A stretch of 50,016 bases of DNA, from the NCBI GenBank assembly GCA_020846745.1, contig JADLDI010000025.1:1-50016 (forward strand), written 5' to 3'. The position numbers were made by a program, and so were the translations under genes. The notes beneath the pieces were generated by a model, which was given only the letters and a program-made list of their open reading frames with translations, was not told the origin of the DNA and made no database searches. This DNA is from Bryobacterales bacterium. Its GTDB lineage: Bacteria; Acidobacteriota; Terriglobia; Bryobacterales; Bryobacteraceae. Below are positions 26,801-35,325 of this stretch, piece by piece; position 1 is the stretch's first letter; each line of letters begins with the position of its first letter.

Positions 26801-27231
26801 CGCAGAACGGGGACTCGCAGAATACCGGACCGTCGTCGTTTGCGCGGCCGCATATCGTGGCGGGCAAGGTGATCGAGCGGGTGTGGGAGCAGCGGTCAGT
26901 GGACCGTTGGTTCGATACGTCGGCCTTTATCCGTTCGAAGTGCGACGGGTGCGCGGGAGAAGGCATCTACATGGGCCCGAAGGGATATGGGAACGCGGGT
27001 ACGTCGCTGTTCGATGCGCCGGGGCAGAAGACCTGGGACTTCGCGCTGTTCAAGGAGTTCCGCCCGAAGGAAGGTCATCGGATCCAGTTCCGATGGGAGG
27101 CGTTTAACTTCCTGAACACGCCCCAGTTCTCGGCCCCATCGCGGGGGCTGGGAGCCGCCGATTTCGGACGGATCACGGGAACGGCGATCAACAACCGCGA
27201 GATGCAGTTGGGGCTGAAGTACCTGTTCTAA
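23830..27231 (+). CDS. TonB-dependent receptor with carboxypeptidase-regulatory domain
   Basis: An 1133-residue outer-membrane receptor of the same class as the receptor at 8.1-11.5 kb. Signal 1-17 (MRLVVGLLVAAASAMAQ), carboxypeptidase-regulatory domain about 20-100 (ILGLVSDATGAVVPGATIT), plug domain about 110-215 (VELPLNGRNFAQ, ISANGQRDANQNITLDGVS), barrel to the C-terminus (LGLKYLF, terminal aromatic). The PLNGRN motif marks the Acidobacteria Oar-like branch. Substrate unknown. A palindromic terminator begins just past the stop codon. The upstream divergent dipeptidase/SMP-30 genes may process its cargo. Confidence 0.94.
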   Translation: MRLVVGLLVAAASAMAQTASTQILGLVSDATGAVVPGATITAKRTETGDVRTTVSNDTGNYIFPLVDSGTYEVTCAAAGFKTEVRRNVPLELNQKARIDFQMQVGQQAETVEVSSSLPLLKTEDATLGSVVEHKRIVELPLNGRNFAQAATLMPGVVYGSARMGVDGQQTIGTRAMPGQIVGISANGQRDANQNITLDGVSATDGFKSAMLFVPSIEAIEEFKIQSAVYSAEYGMNSGAQANVSIKSGTNNWHGTGFEFLRNDMMDARGFFLAPTQTKNKLRRNQFGGVFSGPIKKDKTFFLVNYEGRRERRGTPSRTTVPTVAMRNGDLSEILIPGNRWYPRDTNPAATRAIRLPGDATPFPNNIIPKNLLNPVSQNILTFKKGSPLAEGGFMPLPNYDNEARAAGSVLNLVGTNDQELDSNQFLTRVDHRFNDNHRVFARYVLVPSRWLNNPLLRVSQFTTEFRAQNLGVGYSWVINPRMLNDLRVGYNRIRANQVAYQTNTDFTHRELGLDMRVTGDGNRTLTPREEGLPNINITSFAGIGSGNVTFNTNETSEVADSLSINRGRHNFKFGGQWRNSPVVNEASNQPRGQLTFTGDIAGVPDAMAAFLLGIPLNANSAEGVPTNDLHQQKVGLYWLDDWKATARLTINYGVRWDWYGAVTDVAGRIRNLSFANSDVRTVNGRVMPVLVPNPNVSQALYDINKKQFMPRLGIVYRLNERTVLRTGSGLFYSPQQGNNFNILGLNPPFSGSTVFQNDRNRPTATIQNPFAGSPVGAGPAALVMLGYTQADRDNRSMYMNNKIWQWTLELERSFGKNFVTGIAYVGSAGSHLDMPVQNWNNPDPGLGAVQERRPYTFYLDSRDLNTPLALGTVRRLESWTNSNYNALQLRAEKRYSRGLTFNASFNYQKAMYIGYGVNEGGPYGNSYTQDPRDRRADYGRSQIDQRFRFVLSHIWEIPFMRNAKGPANWVLGGWSVNGIIQLTSGLPVTVSQNGDSQNTGPSSFARPHIVAGKVIERVWEQRSVDRWFDTSAFIRSKCDGCAGEGIYMGPKGYGNAGTSLFDAPGQKTWDFALFKEFRPKEGHRIQFRWEAFNFLNTPQFSAPSRGLGAADFGRITGTAINNREMQLGLKYLF

Positions 27232-27237
27232 ATGGAG

Positions 27238-27275
27238 AGGACGCAGGGGCCTTGGCGGCTCCTGCGTCCTTTTTG
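27238..27275 (+). terminator. Rho-independent terminator of the second TonB receptor
   Basis: Perfect 10-base-pair stem aggacgcagg (27238-27247) with cctgcgtcct (27261-27270), a 13-base loop, then TTTT. It lies 7 bases after the TonB receptor stop codon. Confidence 0.9.
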
Positions 27276-27294
27276 GGGTTACGGTTGGGTCGGC

Positions 27295-27795
27295 TTACTT
27301 CTTAGTGACGCCGCAGGCGACACGGTCGCCGGCAGCACCGGCGGGATCCGTCTTGCCGTCGTCGGCTTTGGCGTGGATGACGAGAGCGGTGCCGCCGTTG
27401 GCGAAGAGCGAATTGCCTTGATCGGTGAGGGTGGCGTCGGCAACAGTCGCGTTAATCTTCGCCACGCCTTTCGCGTCGGCGGTGATGTTGTTGAGGTCGC
27501 CGACGTGGTGACCTTCGGGGTTCTGGTGGCCGTGCTTTTTCTTGGTCGGGTTGTAGTGCGGACCGGCCGAGGTGAAGTCCGGGGCGACACAGGCCGGGTT
27601 CTGGTGGATGTGAAAGGCATGCGTACCGGGCGTCAAACCGGTGATCTTGCCTTTGAGGGAAACGCCGGATTTCGCCGGGCTGATGGTCACAGTGCCGGCG
27701 GGTTTGCCGTCGCGGTTGTTCATCTGGACCTGAATTTTATCGGCGGCCAGCGAAGCGGCGGCGAAAACAAGGGTCGTCACAAGTACTCGTGTCAT
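27295..27795 (-). CDS. sodC: periplasmic Cu/Zn superoxide dismutase
   Basis: A 166-residue SodC that dismutates superoxide. ATG at 27795 begins the leader MTRVLVTTLVFAAASLAA; ATGs at 27807 or 27816 are possible alternatives, as the ribosome site is poor. Copper/zinc residues: HAFHIHQN, a Cys in NPACVAP paired with that in RVACGV, SAGPHYNP, GHHVGDLNNI, and NGGTALVIHA with its final His. A His/Lys-rich patch (KKKHGHQNPEGHH) is typical. It is convergent with the TonB receptor, and the terminator ahead of it belongs to the pyrophosphatase gene, so it has its own promoter. Confidence 0.93.
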   Translation of the reverse strand: MTRVLVTTLVFAAASLAADKIQVQMNNRDGKPAGTVTISPAKSGVSLKGKITGLTPGTHAFHIHQNPACVAPDFTSAGPHYNPTKKKHGHQNPEGHHVGDLNNITADAKGVAKINATVADATLTDQGNSLFANGGTALVIHAKADDGKTDPAGAAGDRVACGVTKK

Positions 27796-27866
27796 AGGGT
27801 TGCGCATTCTTAGCATGCCATAAGATAAGCGGCGTTGGTTGGGGCTGAACTGAGCCCGCGCCATAG

Positions 27867-27899
27867 AAAAAGGCGGACCCTCTTGGGGAAGGTCCGCCT
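27867..27899 (-). terminator. Rho-independent terminator of hppA
   Basis: On the minus strand, stem aggcggacc with ggtccgcct (27891-27899 and 27871-27879) followed by TTTTT from the AAAA at 27867-27870. It lies 25 bases after the hppA stop. Confidence 0.88.
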
Positions 27900-27924
27900 C
27901 TACCGTCCAACCTGATGCTGAAGG

Positions 27925-30396
27925 CTACTCTTGTTTTTCGATTCGCATACCGTAGAACGAGCGGTAGACGAAGAACATGGAGATGACCAGGAAGATCGCT
28001 GCCAGGATAAGCGACAGGGAGTGGCCCTGATCGCGGGTGAGGGAGACGGCCAGTTCGACGGCGAGCAAGCCGAAAAGCGTGGTGAATTTGATGATCGGGT
28101 TGAGAGCGACCGAGGAGGTGTCCTTGAACGGATCGCCGACGGTATCGCCCACAACGGTGGCGGCGTGCAGTTCAGTGCCTTTGGCCTTCAGTTCGGTTTC
28201 GACAATCTTCTTGGCGTTATCCCAAGCGCCGCCGGCGTTGGCCATGAAGATGGCCTGATACAAGCCGAACAGGGCGATGGAGATGAGGTAGCCGATGAAG
28301 AAGTAGGGCTCGACGAAGGCGAAAGCGAGGGTGGAGAAGAAAACGGTGAGGAAGATGTTGAACATGCCTTTCTGGGCATATTGCGTACAAATCTCAACTA
28401 CCTTTTTGGAGTCGCTGACGGAGGCTTTGGTGGCGCCTTCGAGTTTGATGTTGGCCTTGATGAACTCGACCGCGCGGTAAGCGCCCGTGGTGACGGCCTG
28501 CATTGATGCGCCGGTGAACCAGTAGATGACCGCACCGCCGGCGATGAGGCCGAGCAGGAAGGGCGGATGGAGGATCGAGAGGTTAGATAGGCGTTCGGGT
28601 CGGAGGCCCTCGGTGAGCATGACGATGATGGAGAAGATCATCGTGGTGGCGCCCACCACGGCGGTACCGATGAGAACGGGCTTGGCGGTGGCCTTAAAGG
28701 TGTTGCCGGCGCCGTCGTTCTCTTCGAGGTGATCTTTGGCGATCTCAAAGTCGGGCTTGAAACCGAAGTTCTTCTGGATGTCGGCTTCGATACCGGGGAT
28801 CTGCTCGATGGTGGAGAGTTCGTAGACGGACTGCGCGTTGTCGGTAACCGGGCCGTAGGAGTCGACCGCGATCGTTACCGGACCCATGCCGAGGAAGCCG
28901 AAGGCGACGAGACCGAAGGCGAATACGGCCGGGGCCATCATTAATCCGCCGAGCCCCATCATCGAGATATAGTAGGCGATGCTCATGAGGGCGAGAATGG
29001 CGAGGCCGAGCCAGTAAGAGCTGAAGTTGCCGGCGACGAGCCCGGAGAGGATGTTGAGGGAGGGCCCGCCTTCGCGGGAGGAGGTGACGACTTCGCGCAC
29101 GTGCCGGGACTCAACCGAAGTGAAGACTTTGACGAATTCCGGAATAATCGCGCCGGCGAGGGTGCCGCAGGTGATGACGGTGGAGAGCTTCCACCAGAGG
29201 CTGGCATCGCCGCCGAGGTCGGGTATGAGCAGGTACGAGGCGATGTAGGTGGCGGCGACGGAGACGATGGAGGTGAGCCACACCAGATGGGTGAGGGGCG
29301 CCTCGTAGTTCATTTTGTTGGCATTGCCGAACTTGGACCGGGCCACTGCGTCGTTCAAGAAGTAGGAGACGCCGGAAGCGACGACCATCACGCAACGCAT
29401 GATGAAGATCCAAACGAGGAGCTGAACTTTGATGACGTCGTTGTTGACCGCGAGGAGGATGAAGGAGATGAGCGCGACGCCGGTGACGCCGTAGGTTTCG
29501 AAGCCGTCGGCCGAAGGTCCAACGGAGTCGCCCGCGTTGTCGCCCGTGCAATCGGCGATGACGCCGGGGTTGCGGGCGTCGTCTTCCTTGATCTTGAAGA
29601 CGATCTTCATGAGGTCCGCGCCGATGTCGGCGATTTTGGTGAAGATACCGCCGGCAACGCGAAGAGCGGCCGCGCCGAGCGATTCACCGATGGCGAAACC
29701 GATGAAGCAGGGTCCGGCATACTCGCCGGGGATGAAGAGCAGGATGCAAAGCATGATGAGCAGCTCAACGGAGATGAGGAGCATGCCGATGCTCATGCCG
29801 GCCTGCAGCGGGATGGCGTAGCAGGGGAAAGGCTTGCCTTTGAGGGAGGCGAAGGCGGTGCGCGAGTTGGCGAAGGTGTTGACGCGGATGCCGAACCAGG
29901 CCACCATATAGGACCCGCCGATGCCGACGAGCGAGAACGCCAGGATGATCGCTACACGGTACAACTCCATATGCTGGAGGAAGCCGAAGTAGAAGATAAT
30001 CACCAGACCTATGAAGATTTCCAGGATCATCAGGAACTTGCCCTGGGTTTGCAGGTAGGTCTTGCAGGTTTCGTAGATGAGTTCCGAAATCTCGCGCATG
30101 GACGAGTGGACCGGAAGGTTCTGCAGGTGTTTGTAGATGGAAAGGCCGAATAACAGGCCTAAGACACTGACGAGGAGGCCACCCATCAGCAGAGTGCGGC
30201 CGCCAACGTCGCCGAAGAACTTCGCTTGATTCAAATCAGGAAGGATCAGGTTGGCCTCGCCACCGCCGCGGTGCTCCTGGGCGAGACCCAGGGCCGCAAA
30301 GACGAGGCAGCAGAAGACCAGGGGAAGAGCGCGCCGGGCGACGAGCATTACGCGGCGAGCGAAGTCCCCAGCGATGAGGCTGGAGCTAGTGGGCAT
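27925..30396 (-). CDS. hppA: membrane-bound proton-translocating pyrophosphatase
   Basis: An 823-residue polytopic membrane enzyme that couples pyrophosphate hydrolysis to cation pumping, with about 16 membrane segments. The catalytic region reads IADIGADLMKIVFKIKEDDARNPGVIADCTGDNAGD, with its conserved Asp cluster, then FETYG. Here the usual DVGADLVGKVE is DIGADLMKIVF, and MAADLFETY is PSADGFETYG, so it is a divergent branch. GNTFKATAKP has Lys where K-independent H-pumps carry it. N-terminal 40 residues form an extra cleaved-signal-like segment. The start at 30396 has GGAGG upstream at 12 bases. Regulation is not visible. Confidence 0.93.
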   Translation of the reverse strand: MPTSSSLIAGDFARRVMLVARRALPLVFCCLVFAALGLAQEHRGGGEANLILPDLNQAKFFGDVGGRTLLMGGLLVSVLGLLFGLSIYKHLQNLPVHSSMREISELIYETCKTYLQTQGKFLMILEIFIGLVIIFYFGFLQHMELYRVAIILAFSLVGIGGSYMVAWFGIRVNTFANSRTAFASLKGKPFPCYAIPLQAGMSIGMLLISVELLIMLCILLFIPGEYAGPCFIGFAIGESLGAAALRVAGGIFTKIADIGADLMKIVFKIKEDDARNPGVIADCTGDNAGDSVGPSADGFETYGVTGVALISFILLAVNNDVIKVQLLVWIFIMRCVMVVASGVSYFLNDAVARSKFGNANKMNYEAPLTHLVWLTSIVSVAATYIASYLLIPDLGGDASLWWKLSTVITCGTLAGAIIPEFVKVFTSVESRHVREVVTSSREGGPSLNILSGLVAGNFSSYWLGLAILALMSIAYYISMMGLGGLMMAPAVFAFGLVAFGFLGMGPVTIAVDSYGPVTDNAQSVYELSTIEQIPGIEADIQKNFGFKPDFEIAKDHLEENDGAGNTFKATAKPVLIGTAVVGATTMIFSIIVMLTEGLRPERLSNLSILHPPFLLGLIAGGAVIYWFTGASMQAVTTGAYRAVEFIKANIKLEGATKASVSDSKKVVEICTQYAQKGMFNIFLTVFFSTLAFAFVEPYFFIGYLISIALFGLYQAIFMANAGGAWDNAKKIVETELKAKGTELHAATVVGDTVGDPFKDTSSVALNPIIKFTTLFGLLAVELAVSLTRDQGHSLSLILAAIFLVISMFFVYRSFYGMRIEKQE

Positions 30397-30499
30397 TGTG
30401 TGACAAAACCTCCAAAGAAATCAGGACGATAGCCGAAATGGCCAATGAACAGCATACCTATTGAATGCGGCGGGAGCAACCGGGGGTATCAGATCCTTT

Positions 30500-31354
30500 T
30501 TACAGCAAACCCCTTATGCGCAGCCAGTCTGCGAGGCGTGCAGGCCACGAGCTGAGGACAATGTCAGACCATCCGAGGCCGAACCCGTGGGGCCCCTTTT
30601 CGTAGATGTGGAGTTCCGCGGCAACGCCCGCTTTCCTGAGGGCGAGATAGTAAAGGACGGAGTTCTCCGGCGGCACCGATTTGTCTTCGGAGGTATGGAC
30701 CATGAAGGTGGGCGGAGTTTGCGAAGTTACCTGTAATTCGTTGGACATAAGGCGGACGACTTCGGGGTCCGGGTTGTCGCCGAGGAGGCTGCGGCGGGAA
30801 CCCTTGTGGACGTAAGGTTCGTCGGTGAAGGTGACGACGGGGTAGACGAGGACGGCGAAGTCAGGCCGAGAGGAAACGCGCTCAATCGGGTCGGCCGTGT
30901 CGGGCTGGCCGGAATCGAAGTGAGTAGAGGCGGAAGATGCCAGATGTCCGCCTGCCGAAGAGCCGATTACGCCAATCCGGTTTGGCGAGATGGAAAATTC
31001 AGCAGCTCGCGCGCGAACTGTTCGGATTGCCCGCTGAAGGTCGCCGAGTTCGACAGGATGGTGGTATTTCGGACCAAGGCGGTATTTCAGGACGAAGCCG
31101 GTCACACCCAGGGAATTGAACCAGTGGGCATACTGTTCGCCTTCATGATCGAGGGCAAGCGCCCGGTAGCCGCCACCGGGGCAGATGACAATGGCGGCGC
31201 TGCTGGTTTGGCGGGTGGGCTTGTATATAGAGATGGTGGGAGAGTCGGGATCAGCGGACTGGGAAGGCCACAGGTGCTCGACGACCGGCTTGGCTCCGCC
31301 ACGCTGGGCGGAGAGGATGGCGGTGAGAAACAGGAGAAGGACCATGATGCGCAT
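30500..31354 (-). CDS. secreted alpha/beta-hydrolase (esterase/lipase type)
   Basis: A 284-residue hydrolase with signal peptide ([17 protein letters not shown]). Triad: Ser in [11 protein letters not shown], Asp in [11 protein letters not shown], His in [10 protein letters not shown]; oxyanion motif CPGGGYRAL. It is of the BD-FAE/Aes type, which de-acetylates xylan side chains or cuts short esters. Within the Acidobacteria this is a plausible acetyl-xylan esterase. The ATG at 31354 or the next at 31345 could be the start. It diverges from wrbA over about 120 bases of operator-like repeats. Confidence 0.86.
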   Translation of the reverse strand: MRIMVLLLFLTAILSAQRGGAKPVVEHLWPSQSADPDSPTISIYKPTRQTSSAAIVICPGGGYRALALDHEGEQYAHWFNSLGVTGFVLKYRLGPKYHHPVELGDLQRAIRTVRARAAEFSISPNRIGVIGSSAGGHLASSASTHFDSGQPDTADPIERVSSRPDFAVLVYPVVTFTDEPYVHKGSRRSLLGDNPDPEVVRLMSNELQVTSQTPPTFMVHTSEDKSVPPENSVLYYLALRKAGVAAELHIYEKGPHGFGLGWSDIVLSSWPARLADWLRIRGLL

Positions 31355-31390
31355 GGATAGTAGGGTAGCGTGAGGGTTTGATCAACAGAC

Positions 31391-31464
31391 GTGCGGTGAT
31401 CGTGTAAAGATCGCGGTGATACGACCTCACGGGTTGGTGAATCACCAACAGCCGGTGATTCATC
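31391..31464. promoter_or_regulatory. operator-like cggtgat repeats upstream of wrbA
   Basis: The core cggtgat or its reverse occurs four times in this gap: cggtgatcg (about 31394), cggtgatac (about 31414), the perfect 17-base palindrome gttggtgaatcaccaac (31433-31449), and ccggtgattc (about 31452). The two first copies are about 20 bases apart. This looks like a transcription-factor site array in the shared region of wrbA and the esterase gene. Confidence 0.5.
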
Positions 31465-31474
31465 GAATGAAAAT

Positions 31475-32095
31475 ATGTCGGTAAAAGTTCAAGTTGTTTT
31501 CTACAGTATGTACGGCCACATTTACCGGATGGCGGAGGCAGTGGCGGAGGGCGCTCGAGAGGTGGAGGGTTCGGAGGTCAGCCTTTTGCAGGTACCGGAG
31601 CTGATTTCAGAGGAATCTCTGATTCGGACCGGAGCTAAGGCGGCGCGGGACCAGTATGCGCATATCCCGGTGGCCACGCCGGACCGGTTGCCTGAGGCGG
31701 ATGCGATCATTATTGGGACGCCGACGCGGTTCGGGAACATGGCGGCACAGATGCGCAACTTTTGGGACCAAACCGGGAAGCTGTGGGCTCAGGGAGCGTT
31801 AATCGGCCGGGTGGGGAGCGTGTTCACCTCATCGGCGACACAGCACGGCGGGCAGGAGAGCACCATTCTGAGTACGCACATTACACTGCTGCACCACGGC
31901 ATGGTGATCGTGGGTATGCCGTATTCCGAGACACGGCAAACTGGGTTGGAAGAGATAAAAGGGGGGTCGCCGTATGGCGCGTCCACTATCGCGGGGGCGG
32001 ATGGCTCGCGACTGCCGTCGGCTGTGGAGTTGGGGATGGCGCGGTTCCAGGGCAAGCATGTCACCCAGATCGCCAAGAAATTACGTGGTGTGTAG
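31475..32095 (+). CDS. wrbA: NAD(P)H:quinone oxidoreductase WrbA
   Basis: A 206-residue flavodoxin-like WrbA that reduces quinones by two electrons using FMN and NAD(P)H. FMN-loop residues in [55 protein letters not shown] and [12 protein letters not shown] are the family signatures. Length is normal (about 200). It follows operator-like repeats and converges on the thioesterase gene. Confidence 0.95.
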   Translation: MSVKVQVVFYSMYGHIYRMAEAVAEGAREVEGSEVSLLQVPELISEESLIRTGAKAARDQYAHIPVATPDRLPEADAIIIGTPTRFGNMAAQMRNFWDQTGKLWAQGALIGRVGSVFTSSATQHGGQESTILSTHITLLHHGMVIVGMPYSETRQTGLEEIKGGSPYGASTIAGADGSRLPSAVELGMARFQGKHVTQIAKKLRGV

Positions 32096-32118
32096 AAATT
32101 CTATGCGCAGGTGAGCCA

Positions 32119-32514
32119 TTATCTGCCCGATTTTTCGCGCACTTTAGTAGCGAATTTGTCGATATCGACAATGAAGCGCTCGTGGGTGCCTTCGCCGATT
32201 TTTTCCTTTTCGTCGAAGGCTTCGACGCGAAACGTGAGGCGGCGGCGGTCGACGCCGGTGACTTCGCAAAGGAAACGTGCATTCATTCCCAAGGGGGTGG
32301 CGGCGAGGTGCGTTACATTCACAACCGTACCGACGGTATCCTGCTTGGGATCGAGGAAGCGCTTGACCGCGTTGCGGCAGCAGACTTCCATGTACCAGAT
32401 GAGGTAAGGAGTGGCGAGAACGCGGGCATCTTCAACACCCATGAAATCGATCGCCAATCCGCTGGTCACCAAAATGCTCTCTTCGTGCTTGAGGCCGACT
32501 GGTATGCCGCTCAT
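32119..32514 (-). CDS. FlK-like hotdog thioesterase
   Basis: A 131-residue hotdog-fold protein of the fluoroacetyl-CoA thioesterase-like (FlK) group: GLAIDFMGVEDARVLATPYLIWYMEVCCRNAV, with LAATPLGMNARFLCEVTGVDRRRLTFRVEAFDE and IGEGTHERFIVD. The Glu in WYMEVCCRNA and the His in GEGTHERF match the family's functional residues. It would hydrolyse an unknown acyl-CoA. ATG at 32514 is preferred because the core begins close by. Most relatives are housekeeping, not fluoride-resistance, proteins. Confidence 0.85.
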   Translation of the reverse strand: MSGIPVGLKHEESILVTSGLAIDFMGVEDARVLATPYLIWYMEVCCRNAVKRFLDPKQDTVGTVVNVTHLAATPLGMNARFLCEVTGVDRRRLTFRVEAFDEKEKIGEGTHERFIVDIDKFATKVREKSGR

Positions 32515-32683
32515 ATTTCGCTTAGCGTATCAGCAAAAGGGACCAGAGTACCAGCAACCAAAGGACTTAGCTGGACGTCTGAGACGACGGACGGCTACTG
32601 ATGTGTGTTCCGACGGCGCAGATTTTGGTAAATTATCAAGACGGGCGTGCCGGGAGCGGAACCGCGCTCGAAGAGGTTTTACG

Positions 32684-33400
32684 TTGCCGGTTGGCCTGTT
32701 CTTATTAGCACTGTTTTTCGATCTTTCGGTTCCCGCGACCGTGACGGCGGCACATCGCCCCGACGCGGCGGGGACAACCGCATTGCAGAAGTTTCTTTCA
32801 GCCACCAAGGACCAGCAGACGAAGCTCCGCGACCTGTCGATGGAAGTGGACATTCGCGCCAGCCTTCCGCGGTTGGGGAAGAAGGGGAGCTTGCATGCGT
32901 TCCGTTCGGTCACCAAACTGGGCGCCGTAACGTATCGCACACTGGCATTCCAGGGCGATAACACGGTGAAAAAAGATGTTATTGCGCGGTACCTGCAAGC
33001 CGAGAAGGAGGCCGGGGACAAGCCGGGCCTTGGCATTACACCCGACAACTACAAGTTCGACTACCGGGGCGTGTACCCCTGGGGATCGGGTAAGGTGCAC
33101 TTGTTCCATCTGGCGCCAAAGCGCAAGGAGGTCGGGCTGTTCGAGGGATGGTTGTGGGTAGATGACGCGACCGGGCTGCCAGTGCGCGAACAGGGTGAGT
33201 TTGCGCGGAATCCGTCGGTGTTCCTGAAGAGGGTTTCCTTCGTCCGGGACTACATCCACAAAGACGGCGTTGCGATTCCGGTCCGCATTGAATCCACCAT
33301 CGATACGCGCATCGTGGGGAAGGCGGAGGTGGAAGTGGAGTACTCGAACATTAATAAACACCCACGGGAAGAGAATCTGCTCACCACCGCAACTAGGTGA
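32684..33400 (+). CDS. secreted hypothetical protein (LolA/outer-membrane-lipoprotein-sorting-like)
   Basis: A TTG at 32684 with GAAGAGG 9 bases upstream gives a 238-residue protein starting LPVGLFLLALFFDLSVPATVTA, a signal peptide. The mature part has alternating beta strands (LSMEVDIRASLPRLGKKGSLHAFRSV, KVHLFHLAPKRKEVGLFEGWLWVDDATGLPVREQGEF, IPVRIESTIDTRIVGKAEVEVEYSNI), like the half-barrel of LolA-type proteins found widely in Acidobacteria. It ends about 90 bases before hpnJ in the same direction, so it could be the first gene of that transcript. The long frame upstream (to 32411) is not supported. Confidence 0.7.
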   Translation: MPVGLFLLALFFDLSVPATVTAAHRPDAAGTTALQKFLSATKDQQTKLRDLSMEVDIRASLPRLGKKGSLHAFRSVTKLGAVTYRTLAFQGDNTVKKDVIARYLQAEKEAGDKPGLGITPDNYKFDYRGVYPWGSGKVHLFHLAPKRKEVGLFEGWLWVDDATGLPVREQGEFARNPSVFLKRVSFVRDYIHKDGVAIPVRIESTIDTRIVGKAEVEVEYSNINKHPREENLLTTATR

Positions 33401-33493
33401 TAATAGAAGAGGTTACACCCGCCGTTTTGCGCCATTCTCTGTGAATTTGTTGATGGCGCCGGCGTTGTGCCCTACTCTGCGACAAGGAGTCTC

Positions 33494-34960
33494 ATGCGCA
33501 CGTTGTTTCTGAACCCGCCGTCATTCGAGGGGTTTGACGGTGGAGCCAGTTCACGCTGGCCGGCCACACGAGAAATCGAGTCGTATTGGTATCCCGTGTG
33601 GTTGTGCTATCCGGCCGGCATGCTGCCCGACAGCAAAGTAGTGGACGCGCCCCCGCACAAGATTTCCATCGACCAGACGGTGGCGATGGCCAACGATTTC
33701 GAATTGCTCGTGCTGTTCACTTCCACGCCCGGGTTCCATGTGGACGTGAAGATGGCCGAGATGATGAAGGACCGCAACCCGAAGCTGAAGGTAGCATTTG
33801 TGGGTCCGCCGGTGACGGTTGAGCCGGAGAAGTGCCTGCGCACCTCGAAGGCGATCGACTTTGTGGTGCGGCGCGAGTTCGACCATCAAATCGTGAACTA
33901 CGCAAACGGTAAGCCGCTCGAGGAACTGCCGGGCGTGAGCTTTCGCAAGGGCGGCGAGGTGGTGCACAACCCGGAAGGCGGCTACATCGAAGATCTGGAC
34001 AGCCTGCCCTGGGTGACCAAGGTTTATAAGCGCGACCTCGACTTCAAGCGCTATAACGTACCGTTCCTGCAGAATCCGTTCATCAGCTTCTACACGTCGC
34101 GCGGATGCCCGGCCTTGTGCACGTTTTGCCTGTGGCCGCAGACGCATTCGGGACACCGCTGGAGGCTGCGTTCGGCGGACGATATTGTGAACGAAGTGCG
34201 CTGGGCCAAGGAGAATTTCGCGGGGTTGAAGGAAATCTTCTTCGACGACGACACCTTCAACTACCAGAAGGCGCGGACGATCGAGCTGTGCAAGAAGCTG
34301 AAGCCGCTGAACTTCACCTGGTCGTGCACGTCGCGCGTGACCACCGACTACGAAACGCTGAAGGCGATGAAAGAAGCCGGATGCCGGCTGATGATCGTGG
34401 GCTACGAGTCGGGCGACCAGCAGATTTTGAAGAACATCAAAAAGGGCGCCACCATCGACATGGCGCAGCGATTCACCAAGAACGCGCATTCGCTGGGGTT
34501 GACCATCCACGCGGATTTCATTGTGGGCTTGCCGGGTGAAACGCGGGAGTCGATTCGGCGGACAATCGATTTTGCGAAGAAGCTCGATTGCGAGACGATC
34601 CAGGTGTCGATTGCGCATCCGTATCCGGGGACTGAGTTCTTCGATTACGTAAAGAAAAACAACCTGATCACGATCGACTCGATGACCGACGATCAGGGCC
34701 ATCAGTTGCCGAACATCATCTACCCGGGACTCGATAGGGCCGAACTCGTCGACTGGGTGGAACGCTTCTACGGCGAATACTATTTCCGGCCGAAAGCGGC
34801 CTGGCGCGTCGTGCGGAAAGCAATCTTCGACGGAGACGAGCGCAAGAGGCTCTACAAAGAAGCGCGCGAATACCTGGCATTGCGGAATAAGCGGAAGAAG
34901 TTCGTGGAGGAAAGCCGGCGGCAAACCTCGCGCGTACCCGCCGCCTCAGCCGGAGACTAA
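33494..34960 (+). CDS. hpnJ: hopanoid radical SAM protein HpnJ
   Basis: A 488-residue B12-binding radical SAM protein. AAGGAG precedes the ATG at 33494. Residues 1-150 form a cobalamin-binding-type Rossmann region (MRTLFLNPPSFEGFDGG start); the radical SAM cluster is SRGCPALCTFCLWPQ (CxxxCxxC). Later: FFDDDTFNY, CTSRVTTDYETL, GYESGDQQILKNIKKG, DFIVGLPGETRESI. HpnJ is needed to convert the glucosamine headgroup of bacteriohopanepolyols into the cyclitol ether. It leads a run ending with hpnI, with the gaps filled by two tiny transporter genes; hpnK is missing from the cluster. Confidence 0.93.
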   Translation: MRTLFLNPPSFEGFDGGASSRWPATREIESYWYPVWLCYPAGMLPDSKVVDAPPHKISIDQTVAMANDFELLVLFTSTPGFHVDVKMAEMMKDRNPKLKVAFVGPPVTVEPEKCLRTSKAIDFVVRREFDHQIVNYANGKPLEELPGVSFRKGGEVVHNPEGGYIEDLDSLPWVTKVYKRDLDFKRYNVPFLQNPFISFYTSRGCPALCTFCLWPQTHSGHRWRLRSADDIVNEVRWAKENFAGLKEIFFDDDTFNYQKARTIELCKKLKPLNFTWSCTSRVTTDYETLKAMKEAGCRLMIVGYESGDQQILKNIKKGATIDMAQRFTKNAHSLGLTIHADFIVGLPGETRESIRRTIDFAKKLDCETIQVSIAHPYPGTEFFDYVKKNNLITIDSMTDDQGHQLPNIIYPGLDRAELVDWVERFYGEYYFRPKAAWRVVRKAIFDGDERKRLYKEAREYLALRNKRKKFVEESRRQTSRVPAASAGD

Positions 34961-34983
34961 GCACTCTGGGCCGGACGTTTCTC

Positions 34984-35325
34984 TTGGTTGCCTTGGTTGT
35001 TGTTCTTAACACCCTGGGCAACACCTTTCTTAGCATCGGGATGAAAGCCGCAAGCGGCAGTCTACTGGGGGCCTTACTCCATCCGGCGGTCCTCTTAGGC
35101 ATTGCTCTCCTGATTGGGTGGACGCTGGCTCGCATGCACTTGTTAGGGCTGGCAGACCTCAGCTTTGTTCTCCCCGTCACCTCGATCGGCTATGTCCTTA
35201 ATGCACTCATCGGCCGGTTTGTGCTCAACGAGCAGATAACTATTGAGCGCTGGCTGGGCACGCTGTGTATCATGAGCGGCACGGTGCTGGTGGGAATGAC
35301 GCTGCCGGCGGCCAGGAAGTCATGA
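34984..35325 (+). CDS. small EamA/SMR-type membrane protein 1
   Basis: A 113-residue protein with four membrane segments, of the half-size DMT superfamily (EmrE/ArnE/ArnF-like): MVALVVVLNTLGNTFLSIGM, a second helix, then LSFVLPVTSIGYVLNALIGRFVLNEQITIERWLGTLCIMSGTVLVG, the standard C-terminal pair. The start is not certain: TTG at 34984 is used and a few codons upstream stay open after the hpnJ stop at 34960. Its TGA overlaps the next gene's ATG. ArnE/F pairs flip undecaprenyl-linked amino sugars; placement between hpnJ and hpnI suggests lipid-linked cargo, but this is inference. Confidence 0.8.
   Translation: MVALVVVLNTLGNTFLSIGMKAASGSLLGALLHPAVLLGIALLIGWTLARMHLLGLADLSFVLPVTSIGYVLNALIGRFVLNEQITIERWLGTLCIMSGTVLVGMTLPAARKS

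Noticed and set aside
33551..34924. 457-codon minus-strand frame opposite hpnJ
   Set aside because: Antisense to a gene with full radical SAM motifs; composition is typical of antisense frames.
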